DNA from: Riptortus pedestris
Lineage: Eukaryota > Arthropoda > Insecta > Hemiptera > Alydidae
Length of the DNA: 64,000 bases
Assembly: GCA_019009955.1 (NCBI GenBank)
Contig: CM032233.1
Location: forward strand, 61,178,001-61,242,000
Direction: 5' to 3'
A model generated the notes under the pieces. The model saw only the letters and a list, made by a program, of their open reading frames with translations, made no database searches and was not told the DNA's origin. A program made the translations under genes and the position numbers. This document shows, piece by piece, positions 24,019-36,078 of this stretch (position 1 is its first letter; each line of letters begins with the position of its first letter).

Positions 24019-25517
24019 ACAGTCGTCATGAAAACTTTGATGAAAATACAACAACAAAATATCAAAAAGAACTTAGAATTCAATACCTTTTATTTATGAA
24101 GTAGCTAGATATAAATGGAAAATAGGCGCATTTAACGTACACACAATGACGTGTGTGTTTCTTAAACTAATTAAATGCTGGGAAACATAGGGTTTTGAAC
24201 TTAGCTGTGAACTATCGAAGATTTTCAGAAGCGTGAGAAGTGAATGGTGAACTACTGTTTCGGTTATTGCTGGAGCAGAGACGTTGTGAACCAGGAGAGG
24301 TTTGAGAGCAAAGATAATCCGTTTTTTCACGGGATGTTTGAAATACTGCTCCCTAACAAGTGAACTACACTCGACAACTCCAATTAAGAGTTTAAAATCT
24401 CAAACTGTTATCTCCAAACATTTCACAATATTGTCAACAGAGATGGAACGAAGAAAGTAACATCTTCAACAATTATGAATTGTATCTGAAAATGAAAATA
24501 TACTTTAAAATATTTAGTTTCTATTTGTTTTTAAAATATTGATAAAATATTGATTAATATTAACCCTACAGTTTGAATTGAAAATAGTATAAAGTATAAA
24601 TTCCTTCTCAATGTTATAAACATGTTTTTGTTTTTTCTTAAATTATTTTGGAAACAACAAAATTTACCAGGAAGATTAATATATATAGATATAGATAGAT
24701 AGATACATAAATATAATTATTTGCAATTCTGATCCAACACTAGTTTAGTTTTGAGAGGAATTTTCTTCACTGATGTCTTTATTGGTATGAATGAAACTTT
24801 CTTCGTTAAGGCTTTACTGTTGGATGGTCTATTGCAGAAGGCAACAAGAAACCACTGTATGTGACACTCTTCAATCCCTTGTTCGTCTCCTGGGAAATCA
24901 GGGTTATCTGATCACGGCAACAGTTACTTTCTTCAATTACTTAGAATGGGTTCTACAGTGTCTGTAAATCAATGGGTTTTCACTTTCTTAAAAATATAAT
25001 TTGGAGTAGCATCGTTTACCTCTACGGATGAATCGGAAAACCACGCCTATATCAGAAGTTATAAGCAAGAGAGCTATTTAAAAAAAAATTGGAAACAGGA
25101 TTGGAATTATTGATTCGGAGGCAATAAAGAAACTAAATAAGGGTGTAGTCTTTTGAATGAGGTTAAAGTAAATGTTATTGGGTATCAATTAAATTATTTA
25201 TAATTAAGACGGAAAGAGCTGACGAACGAAACGAATCCCAGTAATTCCATTCACAGAATTGGAACACTTTTTGGAAATATTGTGTACATTTCGACTTTTG
25301 AGTACCATCACATAGAAAACCAACCTTTTAAGCATTTTAAAGTTGTAGCCTTGAGAAACTAATTGAGCTGGAGTGGAGTGCATAGACTCCATAGGGCTTT
25401 GCATAAAAGGGCAAATGGGGCCTGAAAGCATTTTCCCTTTCCTGTGCATTTATGCGTTAGCCAGTAGAATATAAAAATAAATGAAAAATACAAAAGAACT
25501 ACTTCTCCTCATATTAG
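24019..25517. other. No feature recognised
   Basis: AT-rich sequence with a short AGATAGATAGATA run near 24690. No coding frame or shared repeat seen. Confidence 0.45.
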
Positions 25518-26220
25518 TGAGTTTCCCCTAAGGGAGGTACGCTATTACCTTGAGCCGTACAAGTTATGTGGCAAAGATAACTTTTCAATTTAATTCCACT
25601 AGACGAGGAAAATACAAGTTCAACTAAATATAAATATATCCAACTATAATAAATATGTTCGTGTGTGTTTTTTTTGTGTGCTAGCGCGTGACATTCGTGT
25701 AGTCCCAAACGTGATTTTAACATAATGCCATGAAAGAGCATGAAGAAGGCTGCGAGCAGTAAAACAGTTTTGGTCTCGTTCATGGACTGAATGAATGTTT
25801 TACTTCCTTGTAGGAAGTAAAGGAAGTATCGTAATCGCGAAATTCGGTTTGGAGATTTAACGGAATTATATGCTTTAGTCCAACAGGAACTCAATACACC
25901 CATTGTTTTCGCATTACATAAGCTAATATGTATGTACCTATCTTTCACAACTCAAAAACTACTAGTCTCAGAATGTTGTCAGAAATGTAAGATTTTTGTG
26001 CCGTCTAGTTGTGCAGTTCCTCTTTTGATCAAAATCGATAATTGGTGAGAGAGGGTTCAGGGGGACAGAAATAAACAATTGCAACTTTATCTTTACATAT
26101 TAGATATACAAAAGATTTGTATAGAAATAGTTTTGTTTATCATAAAATGATCTATAAATGATGTTTTATGGCATTTTGTTGCTCTATACATTAAAACGGA
26201 ATATTTTATATATCATACAA
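25518..26220 (+). mobile_element. Possible distant relative of family A
   Basis: GTTTCCCCTAAGGGAGG followed by CTATTACCTTGAGCCGTAC resembles the family A 5' end (palindrome, CTATTGAGGTCGTAC), and GACGAGGAAAATACAAGTTC resembles GACGAAAATGAGGTCCGTTC. No TA tract or 3' hairpin is evident. A 144-codon minus-strand frame (25514-25948) covers the same DNA and is not convincing. Confidence 0.3.
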
Positions 26221-27138
26221 ATGAAATCATTGTAAATGAAGTAAATCGAACGGTTTGTTAATATAATTTTACAGGAGTACAAGGAAATTCACAATCAAGG
26301 TGATCACGTCCAATTTCTTAAAGTTAAGAAATGATACTTTTGAAAAGGCGCTAATAAGGAAACGCTAAAACGTAATTGGGCCGCGTTGAAATAATGGTAT
26401 CTGACAGGATATTGGAAACATTTTACATCAGATGGGGCGACAATGTTATTTAGGTGCATGTAGAGTTGATTGAGTGAAACGAAATAGGTCCTGCAGGGTC
26501 GCTACTGCCAGATTACTGGCCACACCGAATGATCTAAAATGGTTACAGAAACGGAGGTCCTACAAGGGCTGTAGGTACCAGCAACTGTTTGTTATATTGT
26601 AATAATAAAATAGTTTTTTTTTTTTCAAAATGGCACAAATAATGTGTGGGTGGGTGTGTACACTCACACACTGACAATCATACACAATCCATTGGAAGAG
26701 AGAAATAATTACTTATGTTTTAATTAACAGGAACTTACTAAGATTTAGGGGAGGGGGGATTGCACACTTACTGGGTAATAAATTACAATGCACATGTTTT
26801 TATGCCGAATAAATATAATTTAACAATAACTTTCTAGTGAAAGCCGTAATTGAGAGTTGGTCGCGTCAGTAGAAGTTTTTTTGTTCTCCGCGTGGCATAA
26901 TCTTTACGTTTTTGCTTACTAACATGGAGGAACGAAATGGCTTTATTCTAAACAGTATATTTATTGGACATAAAAAATATTCTGAGTCATAACGAGACTT
27001 GTAAAAGTGAACTTTCGTGCCGGCAATCGGGGCTAGGAATTTTGTATTCACTTCATTAACTACATTTTTTTCATCTCGTTTTCAGGTCTGTGGGTCTTGG
27101 TTTTCATTTCTTTGAATGCAGTTCTCATACAATCTCTT
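26221..27138. other. No feature recognised
   Basis: Nothing assignable; a GT-rich imperfect inverted repeat (GTGTGTACACTCACACAC) lies near 26655. Confidence 0.4.
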
Positions 27139-27255
27139 TTTTAGAAAATCTCTCTTAAGGGAAATCAGCTATTGAGGTCGTACTCATGACGCGATTTTCG
27201 AAACATTTCCTCAAATGTCCATCTACCTAGGAGATGAAGAAAATGAGGTCCGTTA

Positions 27256-27293
<38 letters not shown>

Positions 27294-27752
27294 TTGTCTG
27301 TTACCGCACTAGCAGTCGCAATTCTTATTTGACCGTAATCAATCTCGATATATTAGCCTTTCATTCAGAAATAAAGGCTGAAATCAAACCCGTGGGGGGG
27401 AGGGGGTATACAGGGGGAGAATTTTGAAAATTCGAAATTTCTCCGTTATTATACGTCGGATCGAAAAATTGTATAGAACCAATTTTATTACAAAACAAGG
27501 TGTACTATAAATATTTTTATACACATTTATTCTCTATCTTAACGGAGATATTTGCATTTTTTAGTTTTCGGGTTTCAATGAACCCCCACTCTTACTCATG
27601 TCATTTTAACAATACGCTGTTATACCGTGAGCATTTTATTTGAAACCCAAACAAAACATAATCATTGAACTTTTACGTTTTAAGATAAATGCAAATACGT
27701 GACGCACGTGGGATATCTGCTTAGTTAAAGCAGCCCATGCGTGATTGTCATT
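27139..27752 (+). mobile_element. Family A, near full length, module II
   Basis: Starts TTTTTAGAAAATCTCTCTTAAGGG and ends with a damaged hairpin and GTGATTGTCATTTTT. (TA)n at about 27261-27291. All core blocks are present in order. Confidence 0.7.
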
Positions 27753-27954
27753 TTTATGTCCAAAATGTTTTCTTTTGAGCGTGTTTTCTGTGAGGGTGTT
27801 GTAATTTCTTTTGTTCCAAACGAAAAGGGGGTTTAATTTAGAGACAATAATTAACAAATAACTCTTATCCAAGGCGGTTTTCCTAGGCATTGGTCTATCG
27901 TAGGACTAAACTCTTACAATACTAGGCACAAAAGCGGAAAATAAAATAATTACT

Positions 27955-28190
27955 ATTACTATTTATTATTACTATTTATTAACGTCCACTTTTTGCAACT
28001 CAGGCTAATTGGGACGGGTTATCTACAGGTTACCACCCTTTTCTAGCCAGGGTGGGATTTTATGATGTTATTTAATGAATTTCGTCACTAAATAATTTAT
28101 TGTGCCCAGGCGAGAATCGAACTCGCCACTCTAGGTTTACCATGTGAGATAAAGGTCAATGCTTTACCTCACATGGCTAACCTGAGCCCC
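27955..28190 (-). mobile_element. tRNA-derived SINE, full length
   Basis: The best copy. On the minus strand the tRNA-like head has the A-box region TTAGCCATGTGAGG (about 28167-28180) and the B-box region GAGTTCGATTCTCGCCTGGG (about 28108-28127), then the body with CCACCCTGGCTAGAAAAGGG, then a 3' tail of AATA/AATAGT units. Internal Pol III promoter boxes plus an AT-rich simple tail are the hallmarks of a tRNA-SINE that borrows LINE machinery. Confidence 0.8.
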
Positions 28191-29522
28191 GAAAAAAAAG
28201 AAAAAAAAAAGGGAAGGTCCGGAGCGCCCCAGTGTCATGAAATCACAATTAGTCTAAAACCTAACTCAGCTATAAATAAAATAAAATAAGGTATTGAGAT
28301 ATATAACTATAAAGGATTTCTGATTCAACAATACTTTAAGTATGAATTTCAAGTATTGCAAAAAGGGCTCTCAGCAGGAATAAATGTATAAATTATCTCA
28401 TCGTAAACCTTTTGAGTGGAATTTGTATAGGAGCAGTGAAGAGAGGTTAACAACTTCCTTCCCTATCTTGATATAATGGCTGTAGTAAAAAGCTGTGAAT
28501 TGAAAATGAAGGCGGTGGGCCACGGGCAGGGGAGGCTTGAGTTGGAAGGTTAGGAGCCGATCGTCTGCTCGACTTTACGACCCGGCTATGAGAAGGAAAA
28601 GAACAGCTTCTACCCGGCACTACTAAACCCTTCAAAAAAACAATTCTCAGCTCAAGTTGGTAAATCTTTAACAGAAATGATTTAATTTATGTTTCCTCTC
28701 TTATGCGTTGGTTGTAGTACCTAGTAACCTGTTAAAACATTTCCACCAGGCTGCATAGTGGGGAGGGCTGAAAGATTCACTTGGTTTTGGGGAGAAAATA
28801 CCCAGAAATGTTCAATTCCGCTTTCATTTTCATAACGAATACATTAAAGTTAGATATTTATTGGAGTAAACGAAACGATATTCTTTTCAGATCAACGCTC
28901 TTTGGCATATATGTTAAACCGAATGTTTTCCGCAGGATAGAATTATACACTGATGGTGGATATTCATATTAATAAAACGAAGGTTTTTAAAAATACATAG
29001 GATCAAAGAAACATAAATAACTTGCTTTGAGGACAGAATTCCTCCGAGAAACTAATCACCTCTTCCTCTTGTAAAGGCTTCAACTTTTTCCCTCCGTAGC
29101 TGTAACTGTGTATTCATCCCGCACAAACGTTGAACTTGAGTGAACATGTTTTTTTTTCTTAACTTCCTATGATTTCTATTTGATATAATGTTTTTTCTTA
29201 CATAAAAATATATGTGCTACTAAGATATATTTCTAATATAAATGAAAAAAATCATATTCTTCAAGAATACAGTTTTAAACCATCAACAGAAATGTTTTTT
29301 TAAATTGTACATGTGTATGTGTGTGTGTGTACGGAGAGGAGAAAGAGAGGGATAGTTATATATAGGAAAGGATTCACTTAATTTGTAGAAAGAAATGCTC
29401 ACTAAGGAAGGAACGTGACCCAGATATTATATGAGATGACAAACAATATTGATATAAATAATAATATTGTCAAATCTGTCAGTACATAGGTAGTAGCATC
29501 GTCGAGCACATGTGGAAAGCGT
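28191..29522. other. No gene recognised; GC-richer patch at 28440-28640
   Basis: A poly(A)-rich run follows the SINE head. The 28490-28630 patch is GC-richer than average without a splice-bounded frame. The rest is AT-rich. Confidence 0.35.
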
Positions 29523-30616
29523 TTTCCATCCAGAGTTGGGCAAAATTGTAATTAAAATTACAAGTTACAAGTTATAACTACATTTTTCAACTAAAGTAAT
29601 TGTAATTAAAATTTCACAACTACAGTTAGTAGTTGAGAAAATCAGTAGTTCCAAAAACAACTACAGTTAGTAATTGTAACTGTAGTTGTAGTAGCAACTA
29701 CGCTTACTCGGGTAGTTACTTTAAAAAACTGTGTGAAACACTGACTGAAGTAGTTGAGGATGTAAAGAAATAACTACATTCAATGTCTTTATATTCAAAA
29801 GTTTATTATATTACATATACTACATTATTATAATAACTGAAAATAATTTTAATGCGAATAAAAGAAAACTAACGAAAAAAATATGTAAATTCCCTAGCCG
29901 AATGAAATTAAATAATACTTTAAAATTCAAACAAACTAGCCATTAAAATGACTCTTAACTCAGATTTGTTTGTAAAACAGGCTATTTGATTTTGGGGCTT
30001 TTGCCATCATGGCAAAATAAAATAATCTCTCTACTGCTCTGCTCTAAACAATAAGGTGTTCTCGTCCACGCTTTCACTGTCACTCACTGTATTTTTAAAA
30101 AAAAATCATTTCGTTGCTAAGGACTGGTGACGGATATAGAAGACAGGCTGGAGTGTCCTGCGCGAGAGTGATAAGAGGCGATCGCCGGAACAAGAGAGTG
30201 TGCTGATAGGAGCGTCCACCTTCAGTTATTCTCACATATTCTGTGCACCAATTGAACATATCTCGTCTCAGATGAGCCACTCATCACCACCACGAATGTA
30301 AATATTTATATAGAGACGATCAAAATATATTCGCTCTTTGGAACGTAACAAACTACTGATCTACATGTAGTTGTAGTTATTACTCAATAACTGCAGTTAC
30401 AATTACAACTACTAATTGTAATTATTTTTATAACTACTTTTTACTTCAATTAGTAGTTTGATTTTTGAATACCAACTACAATTACTGTAATTGCGAAACC
30501 AAGAAAATGCAACTACACTTTTGTAACTGTAGTTGCAATTACATAACTAGTATTTATTAGTTGAAAAAGTTGTTAATTACAAAAGTATTTAATTACTACC
30601 CAATTCGGTTTCCATC
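29523..30616. mobile_element. Non-autonomous hAT-like transposon with 8-bp target duplication
   Basis: The element proper is 29531-30608 (1078 bp). It is bounded by imperfect terminal inverted repeats CAGAGTTGGG (left) and CCCAATTCGG (right), with subterminal DNA on both sides rich in AACTAC/GTAGTT and TAATTAC motifs. TTTCCATC is present on both outer sides (29523-29530 and 30609-30616), a perfect 8-bp target duplication as made by hAT transposases. The interior has no transposase frame, so it would depend on a partner in trans. Confidence 0.85.
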
Positions 30617-31124
30617 TGACGGCACCATTTTCAGGCCTGTCAAAATGCGTAAATACACATATTTTGAGTGTGTGTAACTAATAACTTTAATAATGGTATA
30701 TAATTGTCTTTTAATCTGCAATATTTAATCTCTGATTGATAAGTCATATATTACCACAAAAAACAACGTTTTGTTTATCTTTCAAATTCAATAATTTTCC
30801 ATAAACAAAGAGCAGTTAATTCTTCATATTTTATGGCCAGGGTCACCAATTAAAAACATTTTTTGCCATAAAATATGAAGAATATATAAAAAAAATATTG
30901 GGTCCAGAATAAGAAAAAAAGCAGTTATTGTCAAGCTAAGTTTTCACTTATAACTAGTAGTCGTTGGCCCCCTATCCACAAGCAACACTCAGCCATGTAT
31001 ACCTGGTGTTTCAGGGGTTAAGCCAATGTAGACCAAAACAAAAATTCCAATAGGAAATGTTTAGTTGGCCATTGTATAACATGTCTCAGAAAATTTTAAG
31101 CGAAACAAATATGTCAACATGAAC
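30617..31124. other. No gene recognised; perfect 19-bp inverted repeat
   Basis: ATTCTTCATATTTTATGGC (30819-30837) is repeated in inverted orientation at 30865-30883 with a 27-nt spacer, giving a strong hairpin. No other feature seen. Confidence 0.5.
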
Positions 31125-31212
31125 CCTTAACATGAGAAATCAACTATTGAGTACAACCTTAATTTTGACCTTTGAGTATGACGCGATTTTCGAAACGTTT
31201 CTTCAAATGTTT
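31125..31212 (+). mobile_element. Family A 5' end fragment
   Basis: Contains GAAATCAACTATTGAG, TATGACGCGATTTTCGAAAC and TTTCTTCAAATG, the first ~90 bp of family A after the palindrome. It stops abruptly at the Penelope-like remnant. Confidence 0.6.
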
Positions 31213-32165
31213 TAGGCCAAAAGAAAGGATCTTAAGGTCTCAAAACAGCATTTCTTTATTCTCTTATTTCATAAAGCAGACGTTTCGCCTTCCTGAAAAT
31301 TAGCAGTACTAAAAACAGGGTAAAGTTTTTTATCTTACACCCATAAAGGCAATTCATAATTTTCTTGGATTCATAGAGTTCTAACAAACCTTTAGAAATA
31401 TTCTTCTCAGTCAATATAATATAATAAATCTCCACAGAATAAAAACCCCAAAGTCATTCGGCCTTACCAAGTGGTAATTTGTCAAATAATATCTAATCTC
31501 TTAACAGGTAGGTTCTATAACCCTCATTAGTGCTATGCCATTATTAACTGTGCTCATAAATATATAACAATAATAAAATCCTAGATTATATTAACCAATT
31601 ATAAATCAATAAAATTAAGAATCAAAAGGTAAATAGTTATTTAAAATGGTCGCAGCCAAAACATACAAATCACTTTAGAATAATAACTACATATCCAGAA
31701 TTATTTTAATTTTTCTAAGGCTTCAGCATAATAGGTATTTAAATTCTTTGTGTCAGTTTTAAAATAGACCATATTCTCCAGGCCTTTGAAATGTGCATTG
31801 CTTCTAGAATTTTCCTCTTACCAGACTTTGGTTCCTTCTGTAATACTTTCACCTTGTCTAATATAAAATTGTCTTCTGCAACATTACAGTGCTGCACCAA
31901 GGCAGTTTAATACTTATTCTTGTTTTTTACATCATTCTTGCGTTGATAAATTCTTTTTTCAAGGTACTGTTTTGTTTTACGTTTATGTGCTTCTTGGTAC
32001 AATTTAGACAACTAATTTAATAAACTATATTTGACTCCTTTGCTAATTCAATTTTGTCCATTAATTTCGTAAATGTGTCCTTTATTTTGTTTCTCGTTTG
32101 AAAAGCAGAAGTTAAATTGTTGACATCATGCTTTGGACCTTTTTATGTTGTCTGACAACCCTTTA
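31213..32165 (-). pseudogene. Penelope-like element remnant (GIY-YIG endonuclease end and 3' region)
   Basis: Minus-strand translation in several frames gives pieces typical of the C-terminal endonuclease of Penelope-like retroelements: KIKDTFTKLMDKIELAKESN followed by IVY and, after a stop, CLNC (about 32020-32110), then LVQHCNVAEDNFILDKVKVL and KILEAMHI (about 31800-31900). Stops and frameshifts interrupt it. Downstream on the same strand, TTTCAGGAAGGCGAAACGTCTG (about 31268-31292) resembles part of the hammerhead-ribozyme motif that these elements carry, but the CUGANGA core box is not intact. The reverse transcriptase domain is absent. Confidence 0.65.
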
Positions 32166-32172
32166 ACATAAG

Positions 32173-32753
32173 TTTTAGCAGATTTCCCTTTAAGGGAAAT
32201 CAGCTATTGAGGTCGTACTCATGACGCGATTTTAGAAATTTTTCTTTAAATGTCCATCGATCCTACCCAGGAGATGACGAAAATGAGGTCCGTTCAAAAC
32301 TGTATATATATATTTGTCTGTTACCGCTCTAGCGGTCGCAATTATTGTTTAATCGTTACCAAACTTGATATTTAGTCGTTTTATGTAAAAAGAAAGATCA
32401 AGTTCGTTAACGTCTGAAATCGGGATAGGGGGAGGGGGGGTTTAGAGGGGAGGATTTTCGAAAAATCGAAATATCTCTGTTACCATAAGTCAGATCGAAA
32501 TATTGTATAAAACCAATCATATGGCAAATTAAATGTACTATAAATATTGTTCTATACATTTATTCTCTATCTTGAATATTAACCGAGATATTTGCATTTT
32601 TATTAAATGTAGGCGAATAACGGACGAATAAGTCTTCCGTCAAAACCTAGTTCGGCCGTTTCCGTAACTGTTCGGTTCTCATATGGAGATTTCTCTATTG
32701 TATAACTTCACGTGGGAAATCTGCTTAGTTTACGCAGCCCCTGCGTGGCGGAC
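32173..32753 (+). mobile_element. Family A, complete reference-like copy, module I
   Basis: Starts TTTTAGCAGATTTCCCTTTAAGGG and ends ACGCAGCCCCTGCGT-GGCGGAC before a T run. The microsatellite is only about 10-12 bp (32303-32314), so the two core halves can be read almost without interruption. With the short tract and both ends present, this is the most useful copy for defining the element at 581 bp. Confidence 0.8.
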
Positions 32754-32764
32754 TTTTTTACATT

Positions 32765-32981
32765 TACAATTGTTGTTCTATATATATTCTTTGTAGCTTA
32801 AATATTAAGCTAGTTATTCGTACTTTCTTATTTTCAGTCTTCAGTAAATCCCCATTTATATTTACAGAGTTTTAATCTAAAAATAGAAAATATATTGGCA
32901 GTAGAGATTAATAGTTTGTCATACCAGGATGTGGTATATGAAATCTGTTTAGTTTACGCAGCCCCAACGTGACGGCCTTTT
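32765..32981 (+). mobile_element. Family A 3' end fragment, module IV
   Basis: Directly follows the complete copy. It has TTCAGTCTTCAGTAAATCCCC, AGAAAATATATTGGCAG and the 3' end TTTACGCAGCCCCAACGTGACGGCC. The same order (full copy, then module IV tail) is seen at 60320-60475. Confidence 0.6.
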
Positions 32982-35975
32982 TATACTGCCCAAGTGGTCT
33001 ATATATCGTAAATCGTACGAGTTCTTAGCCTGAATGTCAACACATGGACACACGATCAACTATAATTGTGTTTATTCCATTTTCGCTTTACTTGCTTCTT
33101 ACGTTTCCTCATTTGTAGCTCAGAAAGTAGACATTTGTAACTCACCCAACTTCATTTCATGAATCCTTTCATGCAGGGAGGTCGCCTTGGACTGTAGAAA
33201 ATTAATGCGGGCCGGGCCGGCAGCAGTCACCTGATCCGTATTTGTTTATTTTTAACTTTTAAGTTTACAGAACTTCTAAGTTTGAAATACCTGATCTTTA
33301 AAATTAAACCACCATAGTGTAAATGCATAGTATCCTTTTTTATTAAACAAAAAACTATTCGCATAGAATATCACTTGAAGGAATAATTATTGTTTTCAAA
33401 ATATTTCATATTTCACTATTTTAGAATTTCATATTAAAAACTGTTTGAAAGCGTTCGCTGATTGCTTATCACCCGTCTCAGTTACATCAGTAAGATATGA
33501 CCTCTGTAACAGAAAGGGTTCTCATAATAGAGTTTATCAGATATAAGCATAAAAATTTAAGTGATATTTGCCTCTATTTAAGGGAATATTTAAGTGAATA
33601 TTAAATTATATCTATCTAAGAACAGGCTTCTAAGAAGATACTAAAGAATAAGAACGAAACCAGAGTTAAAATCAGTTATTGTCGATTGTGTTTTTATTTC
33701 TTGACCTCCAACCTCAAGAAGTACGTTAATTGAGATTATTGAAACAATGTTTGCACAATATTAACAAAAACAGAATATTAACTCAATACATGAATTCCTT
33801 CTAAAAATTATTTATTTATTAATTATGTTTTAAATTGAAAAATAAAAATTATTGAAACTCAAAATTGGCGAAGGCGCTATTGTCTTTTAAGATTAGTTCC
33901 GTGTGGTACAAGATAGCACTTCATTTACAGTCAAACAAATTAAATGCATCAAGGGTATGAAGTGAGCCAAAGTTGAGTATTTACAGAACGCCGCTACCGT
34001 TAGTCATCTAATATGCAATTGGTTATTCAAAACGATAATAGAGAGATCTAATTTTAACATTATAAGTGAGAAACTCACCCTTAAAACATACGATTTCAAG
34101 TGTAAAAACTCTGATGAAGTATTTCTTTAGAAGTAACTATCTAGTAGTAACTGTTTAATTCAAAGTCAAAATTCTAACACGCCAATACTATAGTTGCTTA
34201 ACAATAAAAATGTAAATAATGCATTGTGAATAAAGTAAGTTTCCCAATATCATAAAAAAAAGTGGGCAGTTTAAGTCTGCTTTGGCTCTAACTTTAATGA
34301 ACAATGTTATTACGTTTTCGAACCGTGGTTGTGCTAATTCGTCATATGTCTAAGACTTTTTGTCACTAAAGACATACGCCCTCCAATCTCCATCCCCCCT
34401 CCCATTGCTTCCAAATGTTGTTTCAATGCTGTAAGAATCTCATTTCTTCTCACTACTAGCCACTACAATAATGTTTTTTTTTTTGAGGTTTTTTTTTTCA
34501 TCTCCCAGACTATCCCAAAGCTCAGTCATTTGCATTAGCCTCACATCCCGTCCTACCCCACAACTGGTTTGAAGTGTAGATGGCCACGTGACCAAGTCAC
34601 TACCGACGGTTGTGCACAACCTGTTTCACAAATCATTATTCATTATGGTTTTATTTCTCCACTATCACAAGTTTTGTTTTGCAATTAAAGGTTAACTTGC
34701 TCGCCTATTTGTATTTTTGAATTAGTGCCAACAAAGCATTATTATTTTTTGAGGTTTGTTGAGTTGTAATCAATACTTTGGAAAGAAATTCACATTAAAT
34801 CGTCAACATTCTCAGACATATTCTTACGTATACCCATTCATTAATATACATACCGCAAATTCTTTCGATCAAATAGTTTCATGTCGATATATGTTTCAGT
34901 TATATGATTGAATGCAAATATAAATAAACAGATAAATTGATTAAATCCTTGCGTAAATGACACACGATTTGTTTTATTGAAATTCTTTCATGGGTAATAG
35001 TATACAAGGTCTAGTAAACCTGATAAGTTGACTGAGTATTTCTTTCATAATGTATATTATTTATTTATTTTTTTTGTTTTTCATTTTTTTTTCTTTTTCG
35101 TTTTTTTTTGTTTTCTTCTCTCTTTATTTCATTTTTTTAATTTCAAGAACAAATTTATGAACATCATTTCTTGTATACAAAACACGATGTATTATGAACA
35201 TACATGGTATATACTGTAATAGTATGGTACATGTAGTAAATAAACGCCCTTTATGCATGGGTAATGTGCAAAATAAAAATATATTAAAAAAAAAAAAGAA
35301 AAAAAAAGTTGATTGAGTATTAATAGTCTTATAGCTATCTAGAGCACTACCAATACTATTAAAACTACCGATTTTGCTGTCGAGAATTTTATTTTAATCT
35401 AGTGCACTAGTCTCACAGCTACTCTTAAGTACTGCCAATGATGGTGTTGAAATATAGATAGTTGGAAAACAATCGAAACATCCTTGGTGTTATCAGCTAT
35501 CGCTTATCCCTACTAACAAAAGTACAATATCACATCCTGCCTCTGACAAAAATACCACTTTGCATCTAACCGGAAGTGGTGTTCTATACATCCTCTCTAG
35601 CCCAACTAAATATTGCATCTACATCATTAATAGATATTTCATACTGAAAAAAAAAAATCATTTGACATTTATCCCCTTTCGTTTACGAAAGGCCCAAATT
35701 ATATTCGCATTTTAAAAATTTAAGTAAAAAAGAAAAAATAATATATATAGTAAACTATTGTAAGTATTGCAAAATTAATAGTATTATTTTTCAATTTATG
35801 AAAGATTTGCTTTAAAAATAAATGAACGTGGAAAAAACAACTTATAATTAATTTCTGCTTACTATTATTGAAATACAAGAATAAACATATCATATAGAAG
35901 TATTCAATAGTTTACATTAATACACAAATATAGATTCTTTGAACTTATCTTTACTATTTGTACAAATGTATAGAA

Positions 35976-35978
<3 letters not shown>
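32982..35978. other. No gene recognised
   Basis: About 3 kb of AT-rich DNA with T-rich runs (35050-35160) and A-runs (35286-35308). Low-complexity frames only. Confidence 0.5.

Positions 35979-36024
<46 letters not shown>
35979..36024. repeat. (TA)n microsatellite
   Basis: TA repeats with one TG interruption, about 55 bp upstream of the fold-back element. No family A core flanks it. Confidence 0.85.
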
Positions 36025-36078
36025 GCATTTGAAACTATAGTTACGTAAATTTTACGTATATATACATACATACATAAC

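Noticed and set aside
25514..25948. A 144-codon minus-strand frame as a gene
   Set aside because: Composition is like the surroundings, no domain is visible, and the same DNA shows family A-like blocks.
28105..28190. A genuine tRNA gene
   Set aside because: A- and B-box regions are present but the sequence is joined to a repeated SINE body and AT tail, and no clean cloverleaf with acceptor pairing is seen.
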